DNA of 22,019 bases from DASTRU01 sp035761045 (GTDB lineage: Bacteria > Pseudomonadota > Gammaproteobacteria > Burkholderiales > Burkholderiaceae_E), in contig DASTRU010000225.1 of NCBI GenBank assembly GCA_035761045.1, forward strand, positions 1-22,019, given 5' to 3'. The translations under genes and the position numbers were made by a program. Positions 7,911-15,359 of the stretch are shown here, piece after piece. The notes under the pieces were generated by a model. The model searched no databases. It was not told where the DNA came from and saw only the letters and a list, made by a program, of their open reading frames with translations. Positions within the stretch are counted from its first letter, which is position 1. Each line of letters opens with the position of its first letter.

Positions 7911-7938
7911 GGAAAACGCGTATCAAGACGCGTTTTCC
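7911..7938 (-). other. Leader hairpin of the PRC-barrel operon
   Basis: GGAAAACGCG (7911-7920) and CGCGTTTTCC (7929-7938) form a perfect 10-base stem with an 8-base loop. On the minus strand it lies 6 bases after the predicted sigma-54 start (about 7944) and about 64 bases before the ATG. There is no T tract after it, so it is more likely a 5'-end stabiliser or regulatory leader than a terminator of the kinase gene, although it could also slow read-through from that gene. Confidence 0.55.
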
Positions 7939-7954
7939 GAGTACTTAGGAGAAC

Positions 7955-7970
7955 AGCAAGGCGTGTGCCG
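7955..7970 (-). promoter_or_regulatory. Sigma-54 promoter candidate for the PRC-barrel operon
   Basis: On the minus strand the site reads CGGCAC-ACGCC-TTGCT. It matches TGGCAC-N5-TTGCW at every position but the first. Predicted transcription starts near 7944, giving a leader of about 97 bases that contains the 7911-7938 hairpin. It lies in the non-coding gap between the kinase stop and the operon. This and the 13492 site are the two strongest RpoN matches seen. Confidence 0.7.
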
Positions 7971-7989
7971 TGCCGATAAAACAAAGTCC

Positions 7990-10900
7990 TTAGGCGTTGA
8001 ACGACGACGGTGCGTAGACCATCGACGACCGTCCGGTCAGTGTCGCGATGACGATCACTAATTCCTCCGGCGCCACGGGTTTGGCCACATGCATTTGAAA
8101 TCCGGTGGCTAACGCGCGCATGCGATCCTCGCGTTGAGTAAACGCCGAAAGCGCGATCGCCGGCAAGCGGTGTTCAGCCGGTATGCCACGCCGGCTTTCC
8201 GACGCGCGTATGCGTTGCAAGGTCACGTGACCGTCTTGGTCGGGCATCGCGATATCGCACACCAGAATGTCGGGCGGCGTATGTTGTTCAAGCCACGCCA
8301 CGGCGTCCTTGCCCGACGGCAGCGTGGTCACGTCCGCGCCATACGCCGCTAGCGCGATCGACAAGGCTTCGCGTGTTTCGGGTTGATCGTCAACGAGCAA
8401 TATGCGTAAACCATCGAGCGCGTTGCGCGGCGCGGCCGGTCGTTGGTCGCGATCGCGGCGATCCGGAGAAATATCGGGCGTCTCGCGCAACGGCAACCGC
8501 ACGGTGAAGATCGCGCCGCAATCGTCGCCCTCGCTTTGCGCGCGTACGCTGCCATGATGCAAATCGCACAAGTGCCGCACGAGCGCGAGCCCAAGCCCTA
8601 ATCCATCTTGTCGGCGGCTACTGGCCACCTCGCTGCGTCTAAACCAGTCAAACATATGTGGCAGGAAATCAGGCGGAATACCCTTGCCGTTGTCCTTAAC
8701 CACGATCACCGCGTCATGCCCGTCTTGATAGGCGCTCAACTCAATACGTCCACCACTCGGCGTGAACTTCACCGCGTTGGACAGCAGGTTCCATACGATT
8801 TGCTGCAACCGGTCAGGGTCGCCTTCGACTTGTTGCGGACCTAAATCGACTTGCGTAACCACCTCGATCCGTTTGGCCTGCGCCGTGCCGCGCACGCTGG
8901 CGATCGCGGTTTCCAGGATCGGCAGCAACGTGACGGGTTGCTTCACGATGCTTAGGTTGCCGCTCATGATGCGCGTGGCATCGAGCAGGTCTTCGATCAA
9001 TCGAACCTGTTGCTGCACGCCGGTGCGAATGCCGGCCAACGCGCGTTGCATGCTGGGCGTCGGTTGAGTGAGTTGGCTTTCAAGCACATGCGTCCAGCTT
9101 TGAATGCCGTTGAGCGGCGAACGTAATTCGTGCGAGACGATGGCGAGGAATTGGTCGCGCGCATGCGCGGCCGCTTCGGCTTCCGCGCGCGCGGCCTGTT
9201 CGCGCATCAAGATTTGATCGCGTTCGTGTTGCGCCTCGACGCGGTCGGTCACGTCATACACGATGAGCAGCACCGACTCCGCGTTGCCATGTTGATCAAG
9301 CTCGGGCACCGCGCGCGCGACGTAATGACACATCACGCCGTCGCGTGTGAAATCGAACGAGCACGGCTGCTCGCGACGATCGATAACCGCCGCGTTCGCG
9401 GCTTCGGAGACCGCGTTGACCATCTGCGCCGGCAACCCCAGTTCGGCGAAGGTGTGGCCGATGAAGTCGGATGGAGAACCACCCATCGTGTTCTCGACTG
9501 CGCGATTGATATAGAGCAGCCGTAAATCGGGCGCGAGCCGCGCGATGATGTCGGGCGAGTTCTCCACCAAGGTTTCGAACTCGCGCTCGCGTTGGTAAAG
9601 CCTGCCTTCGGCATGCTTGCGTTCGGTAATGTCCACCACCACCGCGACCCAGCCCACCACTTCGCCGTGCGAGTTCGTCTCGGGCACGTAATCCACGTGC
9701 AAATAGCGCAAGTTACCGTCGCGCAGCGGGATGTTGCCTTCGTACGAAAGACGCTCGCCGCGCAACACCCGCTCGATGTATCCGCGCACCGCGGCGAACG
9801 AGCGTTCACCCATTAATTCGCGCAATGAACGACCGGTGGCCTCGGCGGCCGACACGCCCAGCAATTCCTGCGCGTACGCGTGATTGACGAAGCGATACGT
9901 GAGGTCGCGCGAACAACGCGCGATACCCACCGGCGCGGCGTCGGTGATCAAGCGCAATTGCTGTTCGCTTTCGCGCAAGCACGACTCTTGGTGTTTGCGA
10001 TCGGTGATGTCGGCGCATACGCCGCACAGCTTTAACCCACGCCCTCGATCGTCGCGAATGATGATGGCTTGCGCGTCGACCCAACGCTCGCGCGCCGGTT
10101 GATCGGCTTGCGGCGGCAGTACGACGCGGCACTCGACATTGAGCTCGCGAGTGCCGGCGATCGCGTCGGAGAACGCACGGCGCACTCGTTCAAAATCGTC
10201 GGGGTGAATGCGGCGACCCCACACATCCAACTGCGATCGCTCCTCGGGCGTAATGCCAAACAGCGCATACAACCCTAGGCCGCAACTCACCGCGCGAGTC
10301 GTCAAGTCCACCGTCCACACTTCCAACCGCGCTGCGTCGAGCGCGAGTTGCAGCCGTTGCTCGCGTTCGCGCAAGGCATGCTCGGCGTTCTTGCGATCGG
10401 TCACGTCCTCGGCCACGCCGATCACGCGCGTGATGCGGCCTTGTGAGTCGCGGACTGGAATGCCGCGATCGCGCACCCAGCGTACGTCGCCGTTATCGAG
10501 GGTGACGCGGTATTCCGCTTCGTACTGGCCATTTTGCTCGATGGCTTCGAAGGCGCGTTGCGTCGGCTCGCGGTCCTCGGCGTGAATACGCTCCTTCCAG
10601 CGTGATTGGTTGACGTACAACTCGTTGGGATCGCACCCCCATAAACGCGTGTAGGCCGGGCTCACGTACAGCTGCTTGCGCTGCTGGTAATCCATGATCC
10701 AAAACACATCGTCGATGCTTTCGACGAGTAATCGAAACCGCTCCTCGCTTTCGCGAATAACCCAATCCGCGCGCTTGCGTTCGGTAATGTCTAGCACCGT
10801 GCCGACGAACCGAACCGCGCGTCGCGCCTCGCCGATGCCTTCGTATACCGCGCGGATCGTGGCGCAGACCCAGCGCTGGCGAAAGCCGGTTGAATCCGGG

Positions 10901-11601
10901 TGATCGTGCGTGCGCCGGTATTCCACCGAGTGGGCGCGTTCGTCGATATTCGATCGCGCGGTTTCCAAAGTCCTAAAGACCGCGGGCAAATCATCGGGAT
11001 GAATGGTGGCGTACCAAGCGTCGAGCGTTGGCTTGCTTTCCTCCGATTCGTCAAAGCCAAGAATTCGGGTGGCTAACTCGCTGCACTGAATCTCGCACGT
11101 GCGTAAGTCCGCATCCCAAAGTCCTAAGCCGGTGGCCTCCACCGCGAGGCGCAGTCGGTCTTCGGCAATGCATCGATCGGTAATGTCCACCGTATTGCCG
11201 ACCAGCCCGGCAACTTGACCGGCGTCGTCGTAAATAACGGTGGCGCGGTCCCACACATGAATCCACCGACCGTCGGCGTGTTGCACGCGGTATTGGGCGT
11301 GAAACGTCGGTCGACCATCGCGCAACATGCGCGACAGACGTTGATCGACATCGGGTAAATCGTCTGGATGCACCCGGTCGCGCCACCATTGCGCGGTGGG
11401 CGGCACATCCTGCGGCTTTACGCCGATCAAATCGAACAAGCCCTCGCTGCGCTCGGTATGTCCCGTGCGCGCGTTCCATTCGTACACCACACCCGGAACA
11501 ACGTGCAAGGCGGCGCGATACCAACGCTCATTGCGCGCGGCATCATCGGATGAGCCGGCCGAAGTGGCGGCGGCAACAACGGAAGTTGAATCAACGTTCA
11601 T
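7990..11601 (-). CDS. Soluble hybrid histidine kinase with six PAS domains
   Basis: A 1203-residue sensor. Six PAS/PAC modules run in tandem at about 25-140, 150-273, 285-403, 412-533, 545-662 and 670-787, each ending in a D[IV]T[ED]R-type linker. A HisKA domain follows with the phospho-acceptor His824 in SHELRSPLNGI. The ATPase has its N box NLLSNAVKFT near 938-947, DNGKGI near 970 and GLGLGLAL near 1000. A C-terminal receiver has DD1071-1072, Asp1116 (CDIAMPDQDG) and Lys1174. There is no membrane segment or signal peptide, so it should sense a cytoplasmic cue such as redox state, a gas or light. The receiver ends the protein without an output domain, so phosphate may pass to another protein. 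No partner regulator is adjacent; the sigma-54 activator at 19817-21265 is a possible but unproven target. No strong ribosome binding site precedes ATG 11601. Confidence 0.93.
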   Translation of the reverse strand: MNVDSTSVVAAATSAGSSDDAARNERWYRAALHVVPGVVYEWNARTGHTERSEGLFDLIGVKPQDVPPTAQWWRDRVHPDDLPDVDQRLSRMLRDGRPTFHAQYRVQHADGRWIHVWDRATVIYDDAGQVAGLVGNTVDITDRCIAEDRLRLAVEATGLGLWDADLRTCEIQCSELATRILGFDESEESKPTLDAWYATIHPDDLPAVFRTLETARSNIDERAHSVEYRRTHDHPDSTGFRQRWVCATIRAVYEGIGEARRAVRFVGTVLDITERKRADWVIRESEERFRLLVESIDDVFWIMDYQQRKQLYVSPAYTRLWGCDPNELYVNQSRWKERIHAEDREPTQRAFEAIEQNGQYEAEYRVTLDNGDVRWVRDRGIPVRDSQGRITRVIGVAEDVTDRKNAEHALREREQRLQLALDAARLEVWTVDLTTRAVSCGLGLYALFGITPEERSQLDVWGRRIHPDDFERVRRAFSDAIAGTRELNVECRVVLPPQADQPARERWVDAQAIIIRDDRGRGLKLCGVCADITDRKHQESCLRESEQQLRLITDAAPVGIARCSRDLTYRFVNHAYAQELLGVSAAEATGRSLRELMGERSFAAVRGYIERVLRGERLSYEGNIPLRDGNLRYLHVDYVPETNSHGEVVGWVAVVVDITERKHAEGRLYQREREFETLVENSPDIIARLAPDLRLLYINRAVENTMGGSPSDFIGHTFAELGLPAQMVNAVSEAANAAVIDRREQPCSFDFTRDGVMCHYVARAVPELDQHGNAESVLLIVYDVTDRVEAQHERDQILMREQAARAEAEAAAHARDQFLAIVSHELRSPLNGIQSWTHVLESQLTQPTPSMQRALAGIRTGVQQQVRLIEDLLDATRIMSGNLSIVKQPVTLLPILETAIASVRGTAQAKRIEVVTQVDLGPQQVEGDPDRLQQIVWNLLSNAVKFTPSGGRIELSAYQDGHDAVIVVKDNGKGIPPDFLPHMFDWFRRSEVASSRRQDGLGLGLALVRHLCDLHHGSVRAQSEGDDCGAIFTVRLPLRETPDISPDRRDRDQRPAAPRNALDGLRILLVDDQPETREALSIALAAYGADVTTLPSGKDAVAWLEQHTPPDILVCDIAMPDQDGHVTLQRIRASESRRGIPAEHRLPAIALSAFTQREDRMRALATGFQMHVAKPVAPEELVIVIATLTGRSSMVYAPSSFNA

Positions 11602-11664
11602 ATGCGAAGACAGCCGAGGTCACGACGAAAATAAAATCGTTGAATCGAAATACAAAGACGCGCG

Positions 11665-11688
11665 CGAGCCCATGCAAGCAAGGGCTCG
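11665..11688 (-). terminator. Possible weak terminator or hairpin
   Basis: CGAGCCC and GGGCTCG form a 7-base perfect stem around a 10-base loop, between the glycine-zipper gene and the kinase gene. On the minus strand it is followed by CGCGCGTCTTTG, which is only weakly T-rich. It could end the upstream gene or mark a processing site. The rest of this 123-base gap shows no clear sigma-54 site. Confidence 0.35.
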
Positions 11689-11724
11689 GCAAGCTTGAGT
11701 ACAAATTACAGCCGCGTATAGCCG

Positions 11725-12315
11725 TTACATACCCGCGTGCTCGGCTTCGCGTCGCACCGGCTCGCCCCGACGAACCGGATTGAAGTCGACCCATTGGCCC
11801 GACTGCCATTCGCCTTGCGCACGCTCGACATCGAGCGCACCGCCGCGTTCAAGCAATTCAACGACATCTTGTTCGCGAGCATTTTCGCCCACCCGTACCG
11901 CGACCAATACGCCGCTCGGACGGGATGCGGCCTGTTGACCGTCGGCCTCGCGTCCCAGCGTATGTGAATCACGCATGCCGCTAAAGGCTCCGCCCAACGA
12001 TCCGCCGAACGCGCCGATCAAGGTCGTGACGACCAACGCGGCCGGGCCGAGATCGGTTAAAGCCACGAGGACGACGCCAAGCACGGCGCCCAAGCCGGCG
12101 CCCAATGCCACGCCGCCCCACGCGGTCTTGCCAGCGCGACGCGCGCCGGGATCCGCGTCCTCGTCGCCGCCAATCGGCGTAATCGCATGCTCGCCTGGCG
12201 GATTGACATAAATAATTTGCACGGCGTCGCGTTGCACACCGCGGTTGAACAATCCTCGACTAGCACGCTCGGCATCGCCAAACGAACCAAATCGGCCTGA
12301 AATGATGAGTGCCAT
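11725..12315 (-). CDS. Glycine-zipper membrane-associated stress-type protein
   Basis: A 196-residue protein. The first 45 residues form a small alpha/beta segment (SGRFGSFGDAERASRGLFNRG) similar to the N termini of general-stress-type proteins of unknown function. A glycine/alanine-rich stretch near residues 60-110 (ALGAGLGAVLGVVLVAL, then GAFGGSLGGAFSGM) looks like a glycine-zipper membrane hairpin. The C-terminal part is a hydrophilic domain with VLVAVRVGENAREQDVVELL, as in proteins named only hypothetical. I place the start at ATG 12315, with AGGAGAG about 5 bases upstream, rather than at 12348. It is divergent from the GalE-like gene. I cannot assign a function beyond probable envelope association. 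Confidence 0.8.
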   Translation of the reverse strand: MALIISGRFGSFGDAERASRGLFNRGVQRDAVQIIYVNPPGEHAITPIGGDEDADPGARRAGKTAWGGVALGAGLGAVLGVVLVALTDLGPAALVVTTLIGAFGGSLGGAFSGMRDSHTLGREADGQQAASRPSGVLVAVRVGENAREQDVVELLERGGALDVERAQGEWQSGQWVDFNPVRRGEPVRREAEHAGM

Positions 12316-12375
12316 GGCGCTCTCCTTCGTAATTCGCTTTTTTTGCATCCGCTGCCTTGACTCGTATCACGGTCG

Positions 12376-12391
12376 AGCATGAACCGTACCG
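12376..12391 (-). promoter_or_regulatory. Weak sigma-54-like site before the glycine-zipper gene
   Basis: On the minus strand the site reads CGGTAC-GGTTC-ATGCT. Spacing is right and the end TGCT fits, but three positions differ from consensus. The predicted start is near 12365, 50 bases before ATG 12315. Confidence 0.22.
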
Positions 12392-12397
12392 GCACGG

Positions 12398-12413
12398 CGG
12401 TATGCAACTTGCC
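12398..12413 (+). promoter_or_regulatory. Weak sigma-54-like site before the GalE-like gene
   Basis: The site reads CGGTAT-GCAAC-TTGCC. The -12 element TTGC is exact but the -24 element is degenerate. The predicted start is near 12424, only 21 bases before ATG 12445. A better -24 element (CGGCAC) begins at 12390 but has 11 instead of 10 bases between GG and GC. Confidence 0.25.
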
Positions 12414-12444
12414 TCTAAGGGATTATTCGGCAGTCGAGGTCATC

Positions 12445-13440
12445 ATGAAGTTGCTGGTCACCGGTGGCGCGGGATTCGTGGGTGCCGCGCTGGTCAAATT
12501 GTTACAAGGGCGTGGTCATACCGTCACGGCGTTTGACAACTTATCTAGTGGTTCACGCATCGCATTAGAGAGCGACCATCTCGTGGTCGGCGATCTACGC
12601 GACCGCGAAGCCATTACCGCCGTGCTACGCGATCGAAAAATCGACGCGGTAATGCATTTGGCGGCGCCCCCTGGTGGTATGCGAACGCTTGATGCCTCGT
12701 CGTGTTACGCCAATAGCGTGCTGGCCACGCATACGTTATTGGATGCCATGGTCGAACAACGCGTTCGGTCATTAGTGTTCGCATCAAGCGCGCAGGTGTA
12801 TGGCATGCCGGTTCGGGTGCCAATCGATGAAGAGCATCCCAAGGCCGCGACCGATTTAAACGGCACCACCAAATGGATGTGCGAGCAAATGCTCGAACAT
12901 TGGCGTGTTGCCTATGGATTGCAGTCGGTCGCGCTGCGCTGGTATGGCACCGCCGGAGCCGATCTTCAAAGCCAGGTCGGCCCAAGCCGCACGCACGATG
13001 GCGAACTTATTCCGCGCGTCATGCGCGCATGCAGCGGTCGTGGCGATGCGATGCCGATGCACGGTATTGACCACGCCACGCGCGACGGTACGTGCGTGCG
13101 TGACTTCCTTCATGTGAACGATGTATGCGAAGCGTTCGTGCTGGCCTTGGATGCGCTTCAAGCCAACCGTACGCGCGCGGCTTACAACATCGGCACCGGG
13201 CGCGGCTATTCGATACGCGAAGTGGTGTTGGCCACCGAGCGCGTGACGCAACGTCAAGTTCCGGTGCGCATCGCGCCACGTCGTCCAGGCGACGTTCCCG
13301 TGCTGGTTACGGATGCCTCGGCCGCGCGATACGAGCTGGGCTGGAAGCCTCGCATGAGCGATATCGATTCCATTATTGAGCATGCCTGGCATTGGGAAGA
13401 ACGGCGCCGGGAACATCACGAATTTCAATGCGCAGCATAA
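12445..13440 (+). CDS. GalE-like NAD-dependent epimerase/dehydratase lacking the catalytic Tyr
   Basis: A 331-residue extended-SDR protein. TGGAGFVG at residues 6-13 binds NAD, and VFASSAQVYG near 111-120 holds the catalytic Ser/Thr. The later DGTCVRDFLHVNDV and YNIGTGRGYS segments are diagnostic of UDP-glucose 4-epimerases. However, the Y-x3-K active site (normally YGxTK) reads NGTTK here: Asn139 replaces Tyr, while Lys143 remains. The usual LRYFN sugar-site motif is LRWYG. The codons are unambiguous. The protein may be an inactive or repurposed NAD(H)/nucleotide-sugar-binding member rather than a working epimerase. GAGGT 5 bases before ATG 12445 supports this start; the frame is open to 12379. 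It precedes the second glycan operon by 109 bases. Confidence 0.87.
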   Translation: MKLLVTGGAGFVGAALVKLLQGRGHTVTAFDNLSSGSRIALESDHLVVGDLRDREAITAVLRDRKIDAVMHLAAPPGGMRTLDASSCYANSVLATHTLLDAMVEQRVRSLVFASSAQVYGMPVRVPIDEEHPKAATDLNGTTKWMCEQMLEHWRVAYGLQSVALRWYGTAGADLQSQVGPSRTHDGELIPRVMRACSGRGDAMPMHGIDHATRDGTCVRDFLHVNDVCEAFVLALDALQANRTRAAYNIGTGRGYSIREVVLATERVTQRQVPVRIAPRRPGDVPVLVTDASAARYELGWKPRMSDIDSIIEHAWHWEERRREHHEFQCAA

Positions 13441-13491
13441 GGCACACGTTATTGATTCCTAATAAACCATGACACGCTTGCTTGACTAAAG

Positions 13492-13507
13492 CGGCACGTC
13501 GCTTGCC
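13492..13507 (+). promoter_or_regulatory. Sigma-54 promoter candidate for the hemerythrin/glycan operon
   Basis: The site reads CGGCAC-GTCGC-TTGCC. GGCAC and TTGC match the RpoN consensus exactly with correct spacing. The predicted start is near 13518, leaving a 32-base leader that holds the AGGAG ribosome binding site before ATG 13550. It lies in the 109-base gap after the GalE-like gene. It shares the 9-base word GGCACGTCG with the promoter at 19770. Confidence 0.68.
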
Positions 13508-13549
13508 CATTAACCGTCGCGGTCAAACCCCACCCATTAGGAGCGACAT

Positions 13550-14128
13550 ATGGCCAAGAGCAGACAGGCAGCGGGTCTAGAAGACGCCGCGATATCGATG
13601 TTGATAGACGACCATCGCCGCGTGCAACAGATGTTCGAGGAATTCGAAAGTCTTGGCGAGGATGAAGGCGATCGAAAGCAACAGTTGATTCGTCAAGCAT
13701 GCACGGCGCTCACGGCGCATGCGCAGTTGGAAGAAGAAGTGTTTTATCCGGCCGTTCATAACGAAATCGAAGAGCCCGATCTCGTCGATGAGGCACAAGT
13801 CGAACACGACGTCGCCAAGCAATTGATTGCCCGCTTGGAAGAAGAAGACTTAGACGACGCCACGCGCGACGCGACATTCAAAGTGCTCGGCGAGTACATG
13901 AATCACCACATTCAAGAAGAAGAAAGCGAGATGTTCAAGCAAGTCACGGCCGCCGAGTTGGACACTTCGGTGCTGGCCGAGGAAATGCGCGAACGCAAGC
14001 TCGACATCGAAAGCGATCTTGGCATTGTCAGCGAGGAAGCGGCCGATGACGACGATCTCGATATCGATCTACCACCCCCGGGGCGCGATGGCGATGATCG
14101 CGCGTCGCGCCGAAACATGTCGCGTTGA
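13550..14128 (+). CDS. Hemerythrin HHE-domain protein
   Basis: A 192-residue cytoplasmic protein. The four-helix HHE domain covers about residues 12-132. Putative di-iron ligands are His22 (IDDHRRV), His57 with nearby glutamates (AHAQLEEEVFYP), His86 (VEHD) and His119/120 with glutamates (NHHIQEEE). Such proteins bind O2, NO or iron, or sense them. The acidic tail (about 150-190) is low-complexity and ends with a basic RRNMSR. AGGAG lies 6 bases before ATG 13550. It heads a plus-strand operon in which the next gene follows after 25 bases, and a sigma-54 promoter match sits just upstream. Its link to glycan genes suggests oxygen- or stress-related control of surface polysaccharide, which is inference. 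Confidence 0.92.
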   Translation: MAKSRQAAGLEDAAISMLIDDHRRVQQMFEEFESLGEDEGDRKQQLIRQACTALTAHAQLEEEVFYPAVHNEIEEPDLVDEAQVEHDVAKQLIARLEEEDLDDATRDATFKVLGEYMNHHIQEEESEMFKQVTAAELDTSVLAEEMRERKLDIESDLGIVSEEAADDDDLDIDLPPPGRDGDDRASRRNMSR

Positions 14129-14153
14129 TGTTGACTTAACGGAGACCCTCCTC

Positions 14154-15350
14154 ATGACACCGCCGCTCGTCGTACTGTCGCATTTACGTTGGGACTTTGT
14201 AATTCAACGTCCACAACATCTCGTTGGCCGCTTCGCTCAAGAGCGACCCGTGTTGTTCGTGGAAGAGCCCGTGCGTGGCAGTGGCACGCCACGCATCGAC
14301 TATCGCGAAGTACAACCTGGTTTAACGATCGCATGCCCGATCACGCCGCTCAACGTGGGCGGATTCGCGGGCGAGCAAGCGTCCCTCGTGCGTTCATTGC
14401 TAGAACAAGGCGGTGAACACGCGATGACCAAGCGTTACGGCGGCGGCGGTGTTTATACGTTTACCCCCATGGCCGAACCCATCATCGACGCGTTCGCGCC
14501 ACGCGTGGTGGTGTACGACTGCATGGATGAACTTAGCGCCTTCTTGAACGCTCCCGCCGAGCTTCATGAACGCGAACGGACGTTGCTCGCGCGTGCCGAC
14601 TTAGTCTTTACCGGCGGCCCAAGTCTTTATCGCGCGAAACGCGCCTTGCATCATGACGTGCATTGCTTTGCAAGCAGTGTGGACGCGGATCATTTCGGAC
14701 GCGCGCTCGAACCCGGGCTGCATCATTTCGCGCAAGACGGATTGCCGCATCCTCGGCTCGGTTTTTATGGCGTGATCGATGAGCGTTTGAACATCGACTT
14801 GATCGCGCAACTTGCGGACCTTAAGCCGAAATGGCAGATCGTCATGGCCGGCCCCATCGTCAAGATCAATCCCGACCGGCTACCCAAGCGCGCCAACTTG
14901 CATTGGATTGGCCGGCAAACCTATGAGTCCTTACCCGCGTTGCTCGCGGGTTGGGACGTGTGCCTACTGCCGTTCGCGCTTAATGCGTCCACGCGCTTTA
15001 TTAGTCCAACCAAATTGCTTGAATACTTGGCGGCCGAAAAACCAGTCGTGTCCACACCAATCGAAGATGTCGTTCAGCCGTATGGCGACATCGTCGAAAT
15101 CGCCAAGGACGCGGCGGGGTTCGCTGCCGCATGCGAACGCTTTCTAAGCGAACGTGAAAGCGCGCGGACAAAACGTATTCAACGCTCGCGCGCCATCATC
15201 GCCAGCACGTCGTGGGATCAGACCGCGATGCGCATGCAAAGCTTGATGGATCGCGTGATCGAGCAACGCATGGAGAGCGAACTCATACCGCTGTCGCAAC
15301 CCTCCGTAGCGGAACGATCATCACGTGCCTCATGGCCGGCATCCGCATGA
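14154..15350 (+). CDS. Glycosyltransferase, TuaH-like GT-B
   Basis: A 398-residue glycosyltransferase. The N terminus VVLSHLRWDFVIQRPQHLVG is the signature of TuaH-like and related exopolysaccharide glycosyltransferases. VVYDCMDELSAF and VFTGGPSLYRAKR lie between the two GT-B lobes. The C-terminal donor lobe has LGFYGVIDERLNIDLI, a VMAGPIVKINPDRLP segment, NLHWIGRQTYESLPALLAGW and STRFISPTKLLEYLAAEKPV, ending the domain. It should act in the cytoplasm on a lipid-linked or free glycan. I placed the start at ATG 14154, preceded by GGAG; the frame runs back to 14019, but that part overlaps the hemerythrin gene. The amidohydrolase gene begins 9 bases after its stop. Confidence 0.86.
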   Translation: MTPPLVVLSHLRWDFVIQRPQHLVGRFAQERPVLFVEEPVRGSGTPRIDYREVQPGLTIACPITPLNVGGFAGEQASLVRSLLEQGGEHAMTKRYGGGGVYTFTPMAEPIIDAFAPRVVVYDCMDELSAFLNAPAELHERERTLLARADLVFTGGPSLYRAKRALHHDVHCFASSVDADHFGRALEPGLHHFAQDGLPHPRLGFYGVIDERLNIDLIAQLADLKPKWQIVMAGPIVKINPDRLPKRANLHWIGRQTYESLPALLAGWDVCLLPFALNASTRFISPTKLLEYLAAEKPVVSTPIEDVVQPYGDIVEIAKDAAGFAAACERFLSERESARTKRIQRSRAIIASTSWDQTAMRMQSLMDRVIEQRMESELIPLSQPSVAERSSRASWPASA

Positions 15351-15359
15351 GTCACGCCT

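Noticed and set aside
7911..7938. The perfect hairpin as the kinase-gene terminator
   Set aside because: No T tract follows on the minus strand, and the PRC-barrel promoter predicts it is transcribed as a leader. A minor role in slowing read-through is not excluded.
13441..13491. TTATT-N7-AATAA inverted repeat upstream of the hemerythrin promoter as an activator site
   Set aside because: Arms are only 5 bases and AT-only, with no copy near the other sigma-54 sites.
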